A stretch of 23,816 nt of DNA. Source: Bryobacterales bacterium. Lineage in GTDB: Bacteria > Acidobacteriota > Terriglobia > Bryobacterales > Bryobacteraceae. Position 1 is the stretch's first letter; each line of letters starts with the position of its first letter. Under the pieces are notes generated by a model, which did not search any database, was not told the DNA's origin, and was given only the letters and a program-made list of their open reading frames with translations. Position numbers and translations under genes: made by a program. Location of the stretch: positions 1 through 23,816 of the forward strand of contig JAOAPP010000808.1 in the NCBI GenBank assembly GCA_025462985.1, written 5' to 3'. Positions 7,386 to 15,236 of this stretch are shown one piece after another.

Positions 7386-8771
7386 CTACTTGGAATCCAG
7401 ACTTGACCTCGGGGCAGGGGTCCAAAACCTGGGAATGCTGAACACCCCGCTGACGAACTGTGTGAAAGTATCTTCCAGCTGCCGAAGAGACGTGCGCAAT
7501 ACCAGCCAGATCATGAGCAGATCAATGAGAAGCAAAGACCAAGCAGCACCGGGAAGACCCAGGGCGGGAATCAACAACCGGGCCATCAGCACGGAAAGAG
7601 TGGAGAAAGCGACCAGAGAGAAGGCCAGCCGGTGATGGGCATTGGTCGACATCGGGACAACCGAGCTCGTGTACCAGAGCGAATTGGCGAAGGTAACCAG
7701 TATCAAGATATGAAAGCTGGAGGCATCGAAGGCGACAGCGTGTCGGATCCAGAGCCGATACAGGGTGGGCCCGATGAGCCAGAGAAAGGCGCCGCTCAGC
7801 ACCGAAATGGCTAGTCCGGCCTGATAAGCGTGGCGGTGAAGCCGTCGGGCCAAAGGAATGTTCTTGGCCCCAAAGGCGGAGGAGAGTTCAGGCCAAATCG
7901 TCCAACCAATCACGTTCAAAATCTGAAAGTTGAAGCGTGTCAACGTACGCAGGGTCGAGAACATCGTGACGGCGACAGGACCGAGCAGCGTCCCGATCAG
8001 AATGGTGAAGCCCTGCAGGCTAATGGCATAGCCGAGAGGCAGCGCGACAAAGCCCATTGCCGGAGCCAGCAGTTCCTTAATCCGCTGCTTATCTGCATGC
8101 TGCAGGCCCACCTTGATCCACGGACTCTTCTTACGCAGCAGAAGACCATAGGCGATTGTCGCTGCGATGCGGATCAGGAGATAGGTCAGAGCGACATACA
8201 GCAATTTCCCGGTGAGTATGCCGACCCCCAGGGCGGAACCGGCCTCGACGAAGCGGAGCACCATGATGAAAAAGGTGCCCGTGGCAAAGTTGCCGTCACA
8301 GCGGAAGCCGCTTTCAAGGACTCCATTCTGCTGCGTGGCAATGATATAGCTGGCAAAAACGAACAGAATGGTCGCCGCCTCCGAGCTCGAAAGGCTCGAA
8401 AGATGCAGCCAAGACTGCCACGGGAACCACCAGACCAGCGAGGCAGTGACGAGGAACACCATCAAAGACAGGCCAAGGAGCAGGGCCCAGGAGCTCTGGA
8501 AGGTCCTCAACGCTCCTTCGCGGTCTCCGGCGGCAACACGTACTGTCATGTCACTACCGGAGGCATCGCCGAAGCCGAGATCACACAGCGAAAGATAGCT
8601 GGGAATGGCGGAGAGCACCAGCCAATCGCCATACTTGGCCGCCCCCCAGGAGTGCACCAGGAAGGGAACCGGGCCTAATTGTATGGCTGCGGTGATGAGA
8701 GGGCCCAACGCCGTGGCGCCGAAGCCTTTCATCAACCGTTGTTTGATGGTTCTTGGGTTCGGGGTGTCCAA
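7386..8771 (-). CDS. Wzx-type polysaccharide flippase (MATE/MVF-like)
   Basis: A 461-residue membrane protein with about 12 hydrophobic segments. It is expected to flip undecaprenyl-pyrophosphate-linked repeat units across the inner membrane. The N terminus IKQRLMKGFGATALGPLI, followed by VPFLVHSWGAAKYGDWLVLS and LCDLGFGDA, is the typical opening of polysaccharide-synthase family flippases (short basic helix, then a W-G-xx-YGxW motif). I use the TTG at 8771, two bases after the upstream stop and preceded by a GGGA stretch, because the KQRL segment is conserved in relatives; an ATG at 8732 would remove it. Position between glycosyltransferase genes and next to the polymerase candidate supports the role. 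Confidence 0.87.
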   Translation of the reverse strand: MDTPNPRTIKQRLMKGFGATALGPLITAAIQLGPVPFLVHSWGAAKYGDWLVLSAIPSYLSLCDLGFGDASGSDMTVRVAAGDREGALRTFQSSWALLLGLSLMVFLVTASLVWWFPWQSWLHLSSLSSSEAATILFVFASYIIATQQNGVLESGFRCDGNFATGTFFIMVLRFVEAGSALGVGILTGKLLYVALTYLLIRIAATIAYGLLLRKKSPWIKVGLQHADKQRIKELLAPAMGFVALPLGYAISLQGFTILIGTLLGPVAVTMFSTLRTLTRFNFQILNVIGWTIWPELSSAFGAKNIPLARRLHRHAYQAGLAISVLSGAFLWLIGPTLYRLWIRHAVAFDASSFHILILVTFANSLWYTSSVVPMSTNAHHRLAFSLVAFSTLSVLMARLLIPALGLPGAAWSLLLIDLLMIWLVLRTSLRQLEDTFTQFVSGVFSIPRFWTPAPRSSLDSK

Positions 8772-8773
8772 AT

Positions 8774-9769
8774 CTATCCCAGAAGCACCACATTACTTGT
8801 CTTTTGGAGCAGCACCGGCTCACGCTTCGTGATCTGACACCGCTGCAAATAGTATTCGCTTGCGATGTCATCGACAACTTCGTTGCTCTTCTGAGCCGCA
8901 GCGTTGTGTCGCTCCAGAGTCCTATTCTGAAAACTCATTCCAACGCTATCAAGGACAGATTTGCGTGCTGACTTTTCGAAATAGTCTTCATCACTCTTGT
9001 GGTGGTAGTGATTGATCCAGGCCGTTTCAGCAGTTGGCGGCAGAGAAATGCTTCCGAGCACCGCATGACCTAGTTCATTCACCGCGGTGCGCATTTTCTG
9101 GTAGTACCAGGAATGCGAGTTTCGATAGGCTGCCACGCTGGAAGGTTGCACGAAGCATTTCACATGCCGATTTGGCGCCCGTTCACGGCGGTTGTACTCG
9201 ACAATGACCGGTCCTGCCGGTCTCTTCTTGTGTCCGTTGGAGCCGAAGCCACGCCAATGAAGAGCTACGGCCGGATATTGTGTGTAGCCGGATAAGAATT
9301 CGCCGATACTTCGGCCATCTTTAATAACCACAAACTCATCTGCATCGATAAACCCGACCCACGCAAAACGTCCAATGCACTGCAAGATGCAGTCCTGCTC
9401 AGCTGCCGGAGAAACCGGAACGTGCGGCCAGTCTTCGTTGAGCGTGGCAACGCCACGCTCAATATACGGATCCAAAACATCGTGGAATCGATCCACGCTT
9501 AACTTCTCATAAAAGAAGATGTGGTCAATTCCCGCCGCAAGATAGTATTCAATAAACTCGTCCAGATACCGCGCTTCATCCCGAATCCGGATACACATGG
9601 CAACGCCCTGGCCGTTCGCCCGATTCTTCGATGCCACCCGCACATTCTTGCGGAATTCTCCACCATTGGAGTGCTTAAGACTTTGAGTGAAGTAGATGGC
9701 TTTGGCGACCTGAGGGTTTAGACGTATTTTTTCTCTGAGTTTGAAGTACAGGGAATTTTGATCAGGCAT
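8774..9769 (-). CDS. GT92-like glycosyltransferase (GT-A fold)
   Basis: A 331-residue enzyme. Residues 63-87 contain RDEARYLDEFIEYYLAAGID then HIFFY, the opening pattern of the GT92/DUF23 and Glyco_tranf_2_4 group. Residues 138-146 contain WVGFIDADEF, whose DAD is the metal/nucleotide-sugar motif. A HWRGFGSNGH segment and a later HYHHKS segment match the histidine-rich acceptor side of the same group. Most characterised GT92 proteins are eukaryotic galactosyltransferases, so donor specificity here is open. The ATG at 9769 is the natural start; the gene lies 63 bases after the epimerase and ends two bases before the flippase start. Confidence 0.82.
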   Translation of the reverse strand: MPDQNSLYFKLREKIRLNPQVAKAIYFTQSLKHSNGGEFRKNVRVASKNRANGQGVAMCIRIRDEARYLDEFIEYYLAAGIDHIFFYEKLSVDRFHDVLDPYIERGVATLNEDWPHVPVSPAAEQDCILQCIGRFAWVGFIDADEFVVIKDGRSIGEFLSGYTQYPAVALHWRGFGSNGHKKRPAGPVIVEYNRRERAPNRHVKCFVQPSSVAAYRNSHSWYYQKMRTAVNELGHAVLGSISLPPTAETAWINHYHHKSDEDYFEKSARKSVLDSVGMSFQNRTLERHNAAAQKSNEVVDDIASEYYLQRCQITKREPVLLQKTSNVVLLG

Positions 9770-9832
9770 AGCGGCGGATTCTGGACGGTTCGTTAAAGAA
9801 CGAAGGATTGGGATCAGCGGAGGAGACGGCGA

Positions 9833-10816
9833 TTACGCCGTCACCAGCATCTGGCTTGCAATCCATTCGTAAGTCTTGGCCATGCCATCCTTCAGCTTGA
9901 TGGACGGCTCCCAGCCGAGATACTGCTTAATTTTGGTGTTGTCGCTGTTGCGCCCGTTCACACCTTTAGGTGCATCCAGCTTGTACTTGCGCTTCAACTT
10001 GATACCGGCGATCTCTTCGACGATGTCGACCAATTGATTGATAGTCACCAGTTCGCTGCTGCCGAGGTTGAGCGGTTCATGGATCTCGCTTTCCATGAAC
10101 ATCTGCGTGCCCTTGGTGCAATCGTCGATGTACATGAAGCTGCGGGTCTGGTTGCCATCGCCCCAGATTTCGATCTCGTGCTTGCCGGACATTTTGGCTT
10201 CAATGACCTTGCGGCACATAGCAGCCGGGGCCTTCTCGCGGCCGCCGTCGTAGGTGCCTAACGGCCCATATACGTTGTGGTAACGAGCCACGCGGCACTG
10301 CAGTCCGAAATCCTCTTCAAAGTGCCGGCACATGCGTTCGCTGAAGAGCTTTTCCCAACCGTAGCCATCTTCGGGAAGCGCCGGATAAGCATCCTCCTCT
10401 TTCAGCGGCACAACTTGCGCATTCTTTTGCTTGTCGCCGTTGTAGACGCAGGCAGAGGAGGAGAAAAAGAAACGCTCCACTCCCGCCTCGCGCGATTCGA
10501 GCAGCAGGTTGGTATTGATGAGAACGCTCAACATGCACAGCGCTTTGTTGTTCTCGATGAAACCCATTCCGCCCATATCGGCTGCAAGATTGAATACCAG
10601 GTCAACTCCTTTGACAGCCTGGCGGCAGGATTCCACTTCCTTGAGATTGAGGCTGAGGTTTTCGACAGACGCGGTCTTCTGATACCACTCGCTTCCTGGT
10701 TTGACATCGACGGCGCGAACGACATTCAGTCCTTGTTGGGTGAGCTTCTCAACGAGGTGTCCTCCGATGAAGCCACCGGCTCCGCAAACCACGATTTTCT
10801 TATTTGTCAATTGCAT
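9833..10816 (-). CDS. GDP-mannose 3,5-epimerase-like extended SDR enzyme
   Basis: A 327-residue NAD(P)-dependent sugar-nucleotide epimerase. It shows the Rossmann GAGGFIG at residues 12-18, NLAADMGGMGFIENN at 76-90, the SSSACVY segment with Cys123, the YGWEK catalytic pair (Tyr152, Lys156), YHNVYGPLGTYDGGREKAPA around 179-198 with Lys195, and GVNGRNSDN at 285-293. These are the landmarks of plant-type GDP-mannose 3,5-epimerase, including the Cys and Lys that act as the acid/base pair. In plants the enzyme makes GDP-L-galactose and GDP-L-gulose. Here the neighbours are heptose genes, so the true substrate may be another nucleotide sugar. An AAGG ribosome-binding stretch lies about 8 bases before the ATG. 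Confidence 0.88.
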   Translation of the reverse strand: MQLTNKKIVVCGAGGFIGGHLVEKLTQQGLNVVRAVDVKPGSEWYQKTASVENLSLNLKEVESCRQAVKGVDLVFNLAADMGGMGFIENNKALCMLSVLINTNLLLESREAGVERFFFSSSACVYNGDKQKNAQVVPLKEEDAYPALPEDGYGWEKLFSERMCRHFEEDFGLQCRVARYHNVYGPLGTYDGGREKAPAAMCRKVIEAKMSGKHEIEIWGDGNQTRSFMYIDDCTKGTQMFMESEIHEPLNLGSSELVTINQLVDIVEEIAGIKLKRKYKLDAPKGVNGRNSDNTKIKQYLGWEPSIKLKDGMAKTYEWIASQMLVTA

Positions 10817-10869
10817 GATTTAACCTTCAACTAATTTGGGCCGTAAGGCAACGTGAGTATACTGCAAGC

Positions 10870-13233
10870 CTACCGCTCAGCGTTGGCAAAATACCCTTTG
10901 CTGTAGTACGACTTTCCTTTTGAATACAAGCCGTAGGGCGAATGTTTGGGATCCCAGTCATTGAAGACGGTTCCCAGGATGCGGGTGTGATCCTCGGCGA
11001 AGCGATTCTTGGCGGCTACCAGTTCATCGCGGGTGGTCTGCTGGGAGCGGGCGACCAGTACGACGGCATCGGCCAGGCGGCCAATGACGCGGGCGTCGGT
11101 GATATGCAGCATCGGCGGCGTGTCGATCAGAATCATCCCGTACTGCCCTCTGAAGCGGGTGAGTATTTCGGCCAGAAAGGGCGAGTGAAGGAGATTTGCT
11201 GCTGCGTGCGTGCTCGGCCCGCTGGTGAGAACGTCCAGGCCCGGAATATCGGTTTTTTGTACCAAAGACTCCGGCGAGACACCCTCGCGAAGGTTCTTTT
11301 GCAGAAGGTTGCTCAGACCGTGATCATTCGGAAGATCGAACACCTGGTTGAGACGCGGGCAGCGCAGGTCCGCATCAATGACCAGGACACGGGTCTCAAT
11401 CTCCGCCAGCGCGATCCCCAAATTGCTGACCACGGTAGTTTTTCCTTCTCCCGGGCCGGCGCTGCTGAATACCAACACACGCGGCCGGTGCCCGTTGCCG
11501 GAGAACAGGATGGAGGTGAGGACTCCGCGGAAAGCTTCGGAGACGATGCTTGGCTTCTGCTGCCAGGTCATCATCTCAGGCATTATCTTGTTCCGTGCCG
11601 GATTTTGGAGAGTGAGAGACTTCCCGCTTGAGCCGGAAGACGCAGCAACGCCGCGGGCCGCCCTGCGCGCCGTCAAGGAGCGGGGCTGACCGAGGAAGGC
11701 GGTCGGAATGGTGCCGAGTTCGGGCAGATTGGTCCAAAACTGCGCGTCGCCCGGATTCTGGAGTGCACGGTTGGTCCGTTCGCGAATGAAGACGAAAAGA
11801 ATGCCGATAAAGAAGCCGGAAAACAGTCCCAGTCCGGCGTTCACCGGTAAATCGGGGCTGACGGGCTTCGACGGAAGATCGGCGGGGTCAATGATGCGAA
11901 CCTTGGCTGCTCCGAGAGCCGAAGCCAGAGAGGACTGCTTCAACTGCTGCAACATCGTGTCGTAAAGCTGGCGATTGCTCTCCACTTCACGTTTGAGGAT
12001 GTTGTACTGCACCGCTTTTTCGTCTTGCCCTGTGACTTCCTTCGTCTGGGCGATGTAGGCTGCGGATAAGAGAGACTCCCGGCGGCTTGCGTCCTGGTAA
12101 TCGTCCTTCACACGGTCAATAATGGTGGCGCGGTCGTGCTGAAACGAGTCCTCCAGTGCGACCAACTGGGCTTGCAGTCGTTGCAGTTTGCTGTATTCCG
12201 GCGTGTACGTGACGCTCAGTTCGGCGATTTGCCGGCGGAGATCGGTAATTTTGGAAGCGGCCTCACGAAGGCCCGGGTCGTTGAGAACATCCGGCAGAGA
12301 GTCAGGCGCGCTGGTTCGCGCCAGCTCATACCGGGACTGCTTGGCGATCCTCTCGGCGGTGGCCAGCGAAAGCTGCTGCTGAATCTGCTGCAGCTTTTGG
12401 TTGGATACGTTGGTATTCTGCGAGTCGTCAGTGAAGAGAAGCCCGGATTGGCGGGCATAGCTTTGCAAAGCGTCCTCGGACTTTTCTAAGTTCTTCCGGG
12501 TGTCGCTGATTTCATGCCCCAGATACTCGCTGGTTCGCTGAGTCACTTTCCAGCGATTTTCAAGGCTCTCGGTCGCGAACTCGTTGGCCATTGTGTTGGC
12601 AAATGTCCAAGCTAGCTGGCGGTCGGGCGATTGCACCAGCATTTCGATGATTCGGGTGCGCGGCGTCGGCCGGATTTTGACGCTCTTGGCGGCCTTCAGG
12701 AGCAGATTTTCGCGCGGGGTGAGGCGCGCCGGTTGCGGCAAATGCAGAATTTCCCGCCATCCGGTAGCCGGCCCGGGAGCGTAGCGCGCAATGGGTTTGC
12801 CGTCGTGCAGTTTCGCCAGGACACGCTGCATCAGTTCCTCGCCTTCGAGAAGCTTGGATTGAGTCTGCAGTTCGGAGCTATCGCCGGAGGACTCGTTGCT
12901 GGCCACCGGGTTGCTCTGCTTCATATTCAGGAAGTCCTCATTGAGACTGAGGATTTCGAGTGACGTGCGGGCCTGGTAGACCGGAGTCTGCGGAATGCCG
13001 ACCAGGATTCCGAGCAGCGCGCCACCCAGGGCAAACAGAGCAATGCTCCACTTATGGCGTCGAAGTGTCCGCCAGTGCTCCATGAGTTCGCCCGGCGATT
13101 GCCCCTCGTTGGAGGGGGAGGCCATGTGACGAGGCGGGCCGAAATCAAAATCGCGAAGTACCGGCGAGGCTGCCGGATAAGAGATTATTGACGGGGCGGA
13201 AGAGGATTCTAAATCGTGAGGAAGGTTTGACAT
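10870..13233 (-). CDS. Wzc-type polysaccharide co-polymerase and tyrosine autokinase
   Basis: A 787-residue inner-membrane protein controlling chain length and export. There is a cytoplasmic N terminus, a first membrane segment at about 63-80, a large periplasmic Wzz/GNVR region with long coiled-coil helices (about 200-450), and a second membrane segment at about 464-483. A cytoplasmic BY-kinase domain follows: Walker A GPGEGKT at 593-599, Walker A' VIDADLR around 618-624, Walker B MILIDTPP at 700-707. The tail holds a tyrosine cluster (Tyr 767, 770, 776, 777, 781) for autophosphorylation. Both activities are on one chain, as in proteobacterial Wzc. The ATG lies five bases after the export-protein stop. 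A partner phosphatase (Wzb) is not in the window. Confidence 0.95.
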   Translation of the reverse strand: MSNLPHDLESSSAPSIISYPAASPVLRDFDFGPPRHMASPSNEGQSPGELMEHWRTLRRHKWSIALFALGGALLGILVGIPQTPVYQARTSLEILSLNEDFLNMKQSNPVASNESSGDSSELQTQSKLLEGEELMQRVLAKLHDGKPIARYAPGPATGWREILHLPQPARLTPRENLLLKAAKSVKIRPTPRTRIIEMLVQSPDRQLAWTFANTMANEFATESLENRWKVTQRTSEYLGHEISDTRKNLEKSEDALQSYARQSGLLFTDDSQNTNVSNQKLQQIQQQLSLATAERIAKQSRYELARTSAPDSLPDVLNDPGLREAASKITDLRRQIAELSVTYTPEYSKLQRLQAQLVALEDSFQHDRATIIDRVKDDYQDASRRESLLSAAYIAQTKEVTGQDEKAVQYNILKREVESNRQLYDTMLQQLKQSSLASALGAAKVRIIDPADLPSKPVSPDLPVNAGLGLFSGFFIGILFVFIRERTNRALQNPGDAQFWTNLPELGTIPTAFLGQPRSLTARRAARGVAASSGSSGKSLTLQNPARNKIMPEMMTWQQKPSIVSEAFRGVLTSILFSGNGHRPRVLVFSSAGPGEGKTTVVSNLGIALAEIETRVLVIDADLRCPRLNQVFDLPNDHGLSNLLQKNLREGVSPESLVQKTDIPGLDVLTSGPSTHAAANLLHSPFLAEILTRFRGQYGMILIDTPPMLHITDARVIGRLADAVVLVARSQQTTRDELVAAKNRFAEDHTRILGTVFNDWDPKHSPYGLYSKGKSYYSKGYFANAER

Positions 13234-13238
13234 GGCGA

Positions 13239-14348
13239 TTAATACCGGCCGTAAATGACGACTCCGGTCGTGATCTGAACGGCCGCGTCCAAGGTTCGTT
13301 TGGTAATGGATTTGGCTGCGCTGTTCGGTACGAACAGAATGTCGTCGGCCCGGAGAGGCACATCCGGAGCTTTGCCGGCCATCAGCAGTTTTAGGTCGAT
13401 CGGGATTTCGGAGCGGTTCGGGCTGCCCGGAACAGCACGCAGGATGCGGGCCTTGGAAGGGGCGGCCACCTTGTCAAAACCCTCTGCGAGCGAGAGCACC
13501 TGCAGGCTGGACAGCGAATCATGTTCGCCCAGCAGAAAGCCGCCGGGCCGGATGACGGAGCCAACCGCGTAAACCACCTGGCCTTTGGGAACTGAAATCA
13601 CATCGCCCGGCATGATGATGATGTTCTCGGAAGGATCGGCGGCGCTCATCGTATTGCTGACCTTTACGGAGGCGATGCTGAACTGACCGCTCGAATCGGT
13701 TTTGGCGTCTGGCAGCGGAATAGCCCCCCACCGCAGGTTACGGGTGAGATTGATGGTGCTGCCCGCGTCCAAGCGAAGGCCGCCGCTCAAAGACAGCACC
13801 TCAAACAGAGTCTTGTGGCCTTGCAGTTGGTGAACACCGGGCGCGTTCACTGCTCCGATCACCGAGATCGACTGGCTGTGATACTCCGTGATGCTGGCTA
13901 CCACTTCGGGATCCTTGACGTATTTTTTCAGCCGGGCAGCCGTCTGCTGCTCGAACTGATTAACCGTGAGTCCAGCCACATGGAATCGCCCAGCTAGCGG
14001 TAAATTGATGTCGCCGTGCATGTCCACGCTGAACGTCTGATCCGCAAAGTCCTCCAGATCCCGCGCCAGCAGGCTGAGCCGGTCGCCCGGACCCAGAACA
14101 TAGTTGGCTACCTCGCCTTCGACGCCGCCGGTCACTTCATCTTTAGGCGTCGGAGCTCCGCCGGAAGCGCTGCTCTGGCCAGAGCCAGTTCCATCTAACG
14201 GGGCAACCCGGGAATCGCTCCTTCCGGATGCAACGCGCGACTGAGACCTGGTATCGGCGGGTGGTGCCTGGGTCGGAATTGACTGCTGCGCCAATGCAAG
14301 CGTGGCGGCTGCAAACGCGCTGACTACAAAGGGAACAGAGTGCTTCAT
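13239..14348 (-). CDS. Wza-like polysaccharide export protein (Poly_export plus SLBB)
   Basis: A 369-residue secreted protein forming the outer-membrane/periplasmic export channel. A signal peptide covers residues 1-20 (cleavage likely after ALA, before QQS), with no lipobox cysteine, unlike E. coli Wza. Residues about 20-78 are a low-complexity Ser/Gly/Thr/Pro linker. The Poly_export domain begins YVLGPGDRLSL at about 83 and runs to 155. Two SLBB-like domains follow: ISVIGAVNAPGVHQL near 161-175 and VVYAVGSVIRPGGFLL near 258-273. The short C-terminal helix and the end VVIYGRY may insert in the outer membrane. The ATG at 14348 has AGTAGG upstream. It follows the ribbon-helix-helix gene by 25 bases and precedes the Wzc gene by five. 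Confidence 0.94.
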   Translation of the reverse strand: MKHSVPFVVSAFAAATLALAQQSIPTQAPPADTRSQSRVASGRSDSRVAPLDGTGSGQSSASGGAPTPKDEVTGGVEGEVANYVLGPGDRLSLLARDLEDFADQTFSVDMHGDINLPLAGRFHVAGLTVNQFEQQTAARLKKYVKDPEVVASITEYHSQSISVIGAVNAPGVHQLQGHKTLFEVLSLSGGLRLDAGSTINLTRNLRWGAIPLPDAKTDSSGQFSIASVKVSNTMSAADPSENIIIMPGDVISVPKGQVVYAVGSVIRPGGFLLGEHDSLSSLQVLSLAEGFDKVAAPSKARILRAVPGSPNRSEIPIDLKLLMAGKAPDVPLRADDILFVPNSAAKSITKRTLDAAVQITTGVVIYGRY

Positions 14349-14373
14349 TTTTGCCTACTTCGGTTGTGAGGTA

Positions 14374-14664
14374 TCAAGTTTTGGAGAGCGTCGAGGAAAG
14401 ATCCACCGGTAACGAAACAGCACTGCGGTCGAGACGCTTTAGCTCCAGGAACAGCATGTGTACCCGGGCTTCCAGTTCGGCGACTCGGGATTCGATTGCC
14501 TCATTGGGGGCCCGGGCCGGCTCTTGCAGCAGCAAATTGATTGCCGCCCGGGCCATTTCGGAGACACTTCTGATGCCGTGTGTAAAACAGACCCGCCGGA
14601 ATTTTTCATACTCTTCCTGGGTCAGACGGAAGCTGATCATTCTACTTCTGGATTCGATAGACAT
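14374..14664 (-). CDS. Ribbon-helix-helix (CopG/Arc-like) putative regulator with C-terminal coiled coil
   Basis: A 96-residue protein and the first gene of the exopolysaccharide operon. Residues 8-14 (RMISFRL) form the expected beta strand, 15-30 (TQEEYEKFRRVCFTHG) helix A and 32-46 (SVSEMARAAINLLL) helix B: the ribbon-helix-helix pattern of a dimeric DNA-binding protein. Residues about 55-80 (AIESRVAELEARVHMLFLEL) form a heptad-like amphipathic helix, likely for oligomerisation. The call is from fold pattern, not a named family. Its place directly upstream of the export gene, beside an intergenic region with several inverted repeats, suggests autoregulation of the operon. It could instead be an antitoxin-like RHH, but no toxin gene is adjacent. 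Confidence 0.75.
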   Translation of the reverse strand: MSIESRSRMISFRLTQEEYEKFRRVCFTHGIRSVSEMARAAINLLLQEPARAPNEAIESRVAELEARVHMLFLELKRLDRSAVSLPVDLSSTLSKT

Positions 14665-14826
14665 GAAGATTTAGCCGCCCCGTGAGGAACGACACAGAAT
14701 GCACTGCAGAGTCCAGCCGCTTTTATTCGTTGGGAAGGTCAAATTGCGATTCGAGGAGCGTGGTAATAGAAGCACTCAACCGAGCGCGCCGGCTTCCTTC
14801 CCGCTGTGAAGGAACAATGATCAGCC

Positions 14827-14840
14827 CTGTTCCGGAACAG
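14827..14840. promoter_or_regulatory. Perfect 14-base palindrome CTGTTCCGGAACAG (candidate operator)
   Basis: The sequence equals its own reverse complement over all 14 positions. It lies 163 bases upstream of the RHH gene start in the operon direction. A dimeric regulator would fit such a site; which one is unknown. Confidence 0.4.
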
Positions 14841-14844
14841 AGAA

Positions 14845-14861
14845 TCTTAATGAAATTAAGA
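14845..14861. promoter_or_regulatory. AT-rich inverted repeat TCTTAAT-GAA-ATTAAGA
   Basis: Seven-base perfect arms separated by three bases, starting five bases after the 14-base palindrome. AT-rich dyads of this kind are common operator shapes. It could be chance, given its low complexity. Confidence 0.3.
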
Positions 14862-14900
14862 ATTGTTACAAAACTGCGATTGGGCATCTTCCGTCCCTTC

Positions 14901-14938
14901 AGCCACATTTATCTAAAAACACAGATAAATGAATGGCT
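14901..14938. promoter_or_regulatory. Two-tier inverted repeat (AGCCA..ATTTATCT..AGATAAAT..TGGCT)
   Basis: Inner arms of eight bases (14907-14914 and 14923-14930) match perfectly around an eight-base loop. Outer arms AGCCA (14901-14905) and TGGCT (14934-14938) also match, with small internal gaps of one and three bases. No T-run follows on either strand, so it does not look like an intrinsic terminator. A regulator site or a 5' leader hairpin is more likely. Confidence 0.4.
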
Positions 14939-15236
14939 AAGAGCTTCAACGGAACAATAACAGGCAACAACGGAATACATTTGTCATACCACGTTTACTT
15001 ACTAGAATAAAGAGGTGATTCGAAGACAGAGGCGTATTGCGAGTACTAGGACGTTGAATGATATGTTGAATACAAAAGGTTTAGCTTGCCGATATCCCCA
15101 TTTAAAAAATAGTGAAACTTTCCCATAAGGGGGGGCGAGCTCCGGCAATAAAGCTGCATCTGTCTACCCATATAGTGTTGGCTTTCCCAAAAAATCGCTT
15201 CCCGCAACAACGGAAGAACATGCCGATATGTAGGAA

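Larger units (their letters stand above)
14665..15236. other. Divergent intergenic region between EPS operon and NHL-protein gene
   Basis: These 572 bases hold no convincing gene; the two short frames here (14723-14908 minus, 14682-14960 plus) have no recognisable protein pattern. The operon-proximal half has three inverted repeats, listed separately. The half next to the NHL gene is AT-richer, with a weak sigma70-like pair (TTGCCG at 15086-15091, 16-base spacer, AATAGT at 15108-15113) about 120 bases before the GTG start, and a CCC-ATAA-GGG stem in a G-run near 15122-15135. I compared 15060-15236 by eye with c-di-GMP, ZTP and fluoride riboswitch consensus patterns and saw no match. Confidence 0.5.

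Noticed and set aside
7830..8678. 282-codon open frame on the plus strand
   Set aside because: Antisense to the flippase gene; composition is rich in Gln, Arg, Gly and Glu with no domain pattern, as expected for the reverse frame of a hydrophobic gene.
10942..11631. 229-codon open frame on the plus strand
   Set aside because: Mirror of the Wzc kinase domain in GC-rich sequence; no recognisable motif.
14723..14908. 61-codon minus-strand frame upstream of the RHH gene
   Set aside because: No ribosome-binding site or protein pattern, and it spans the inverted repeats of the control region.
15060..15236. Possible riboswitch (c-di-GMP, ZTP or fluoride type) in the leader of the NHL gene
   Set aside because: G-rich and AGCT elements drew attention, but no conserved core of these classes could be matched by eye.
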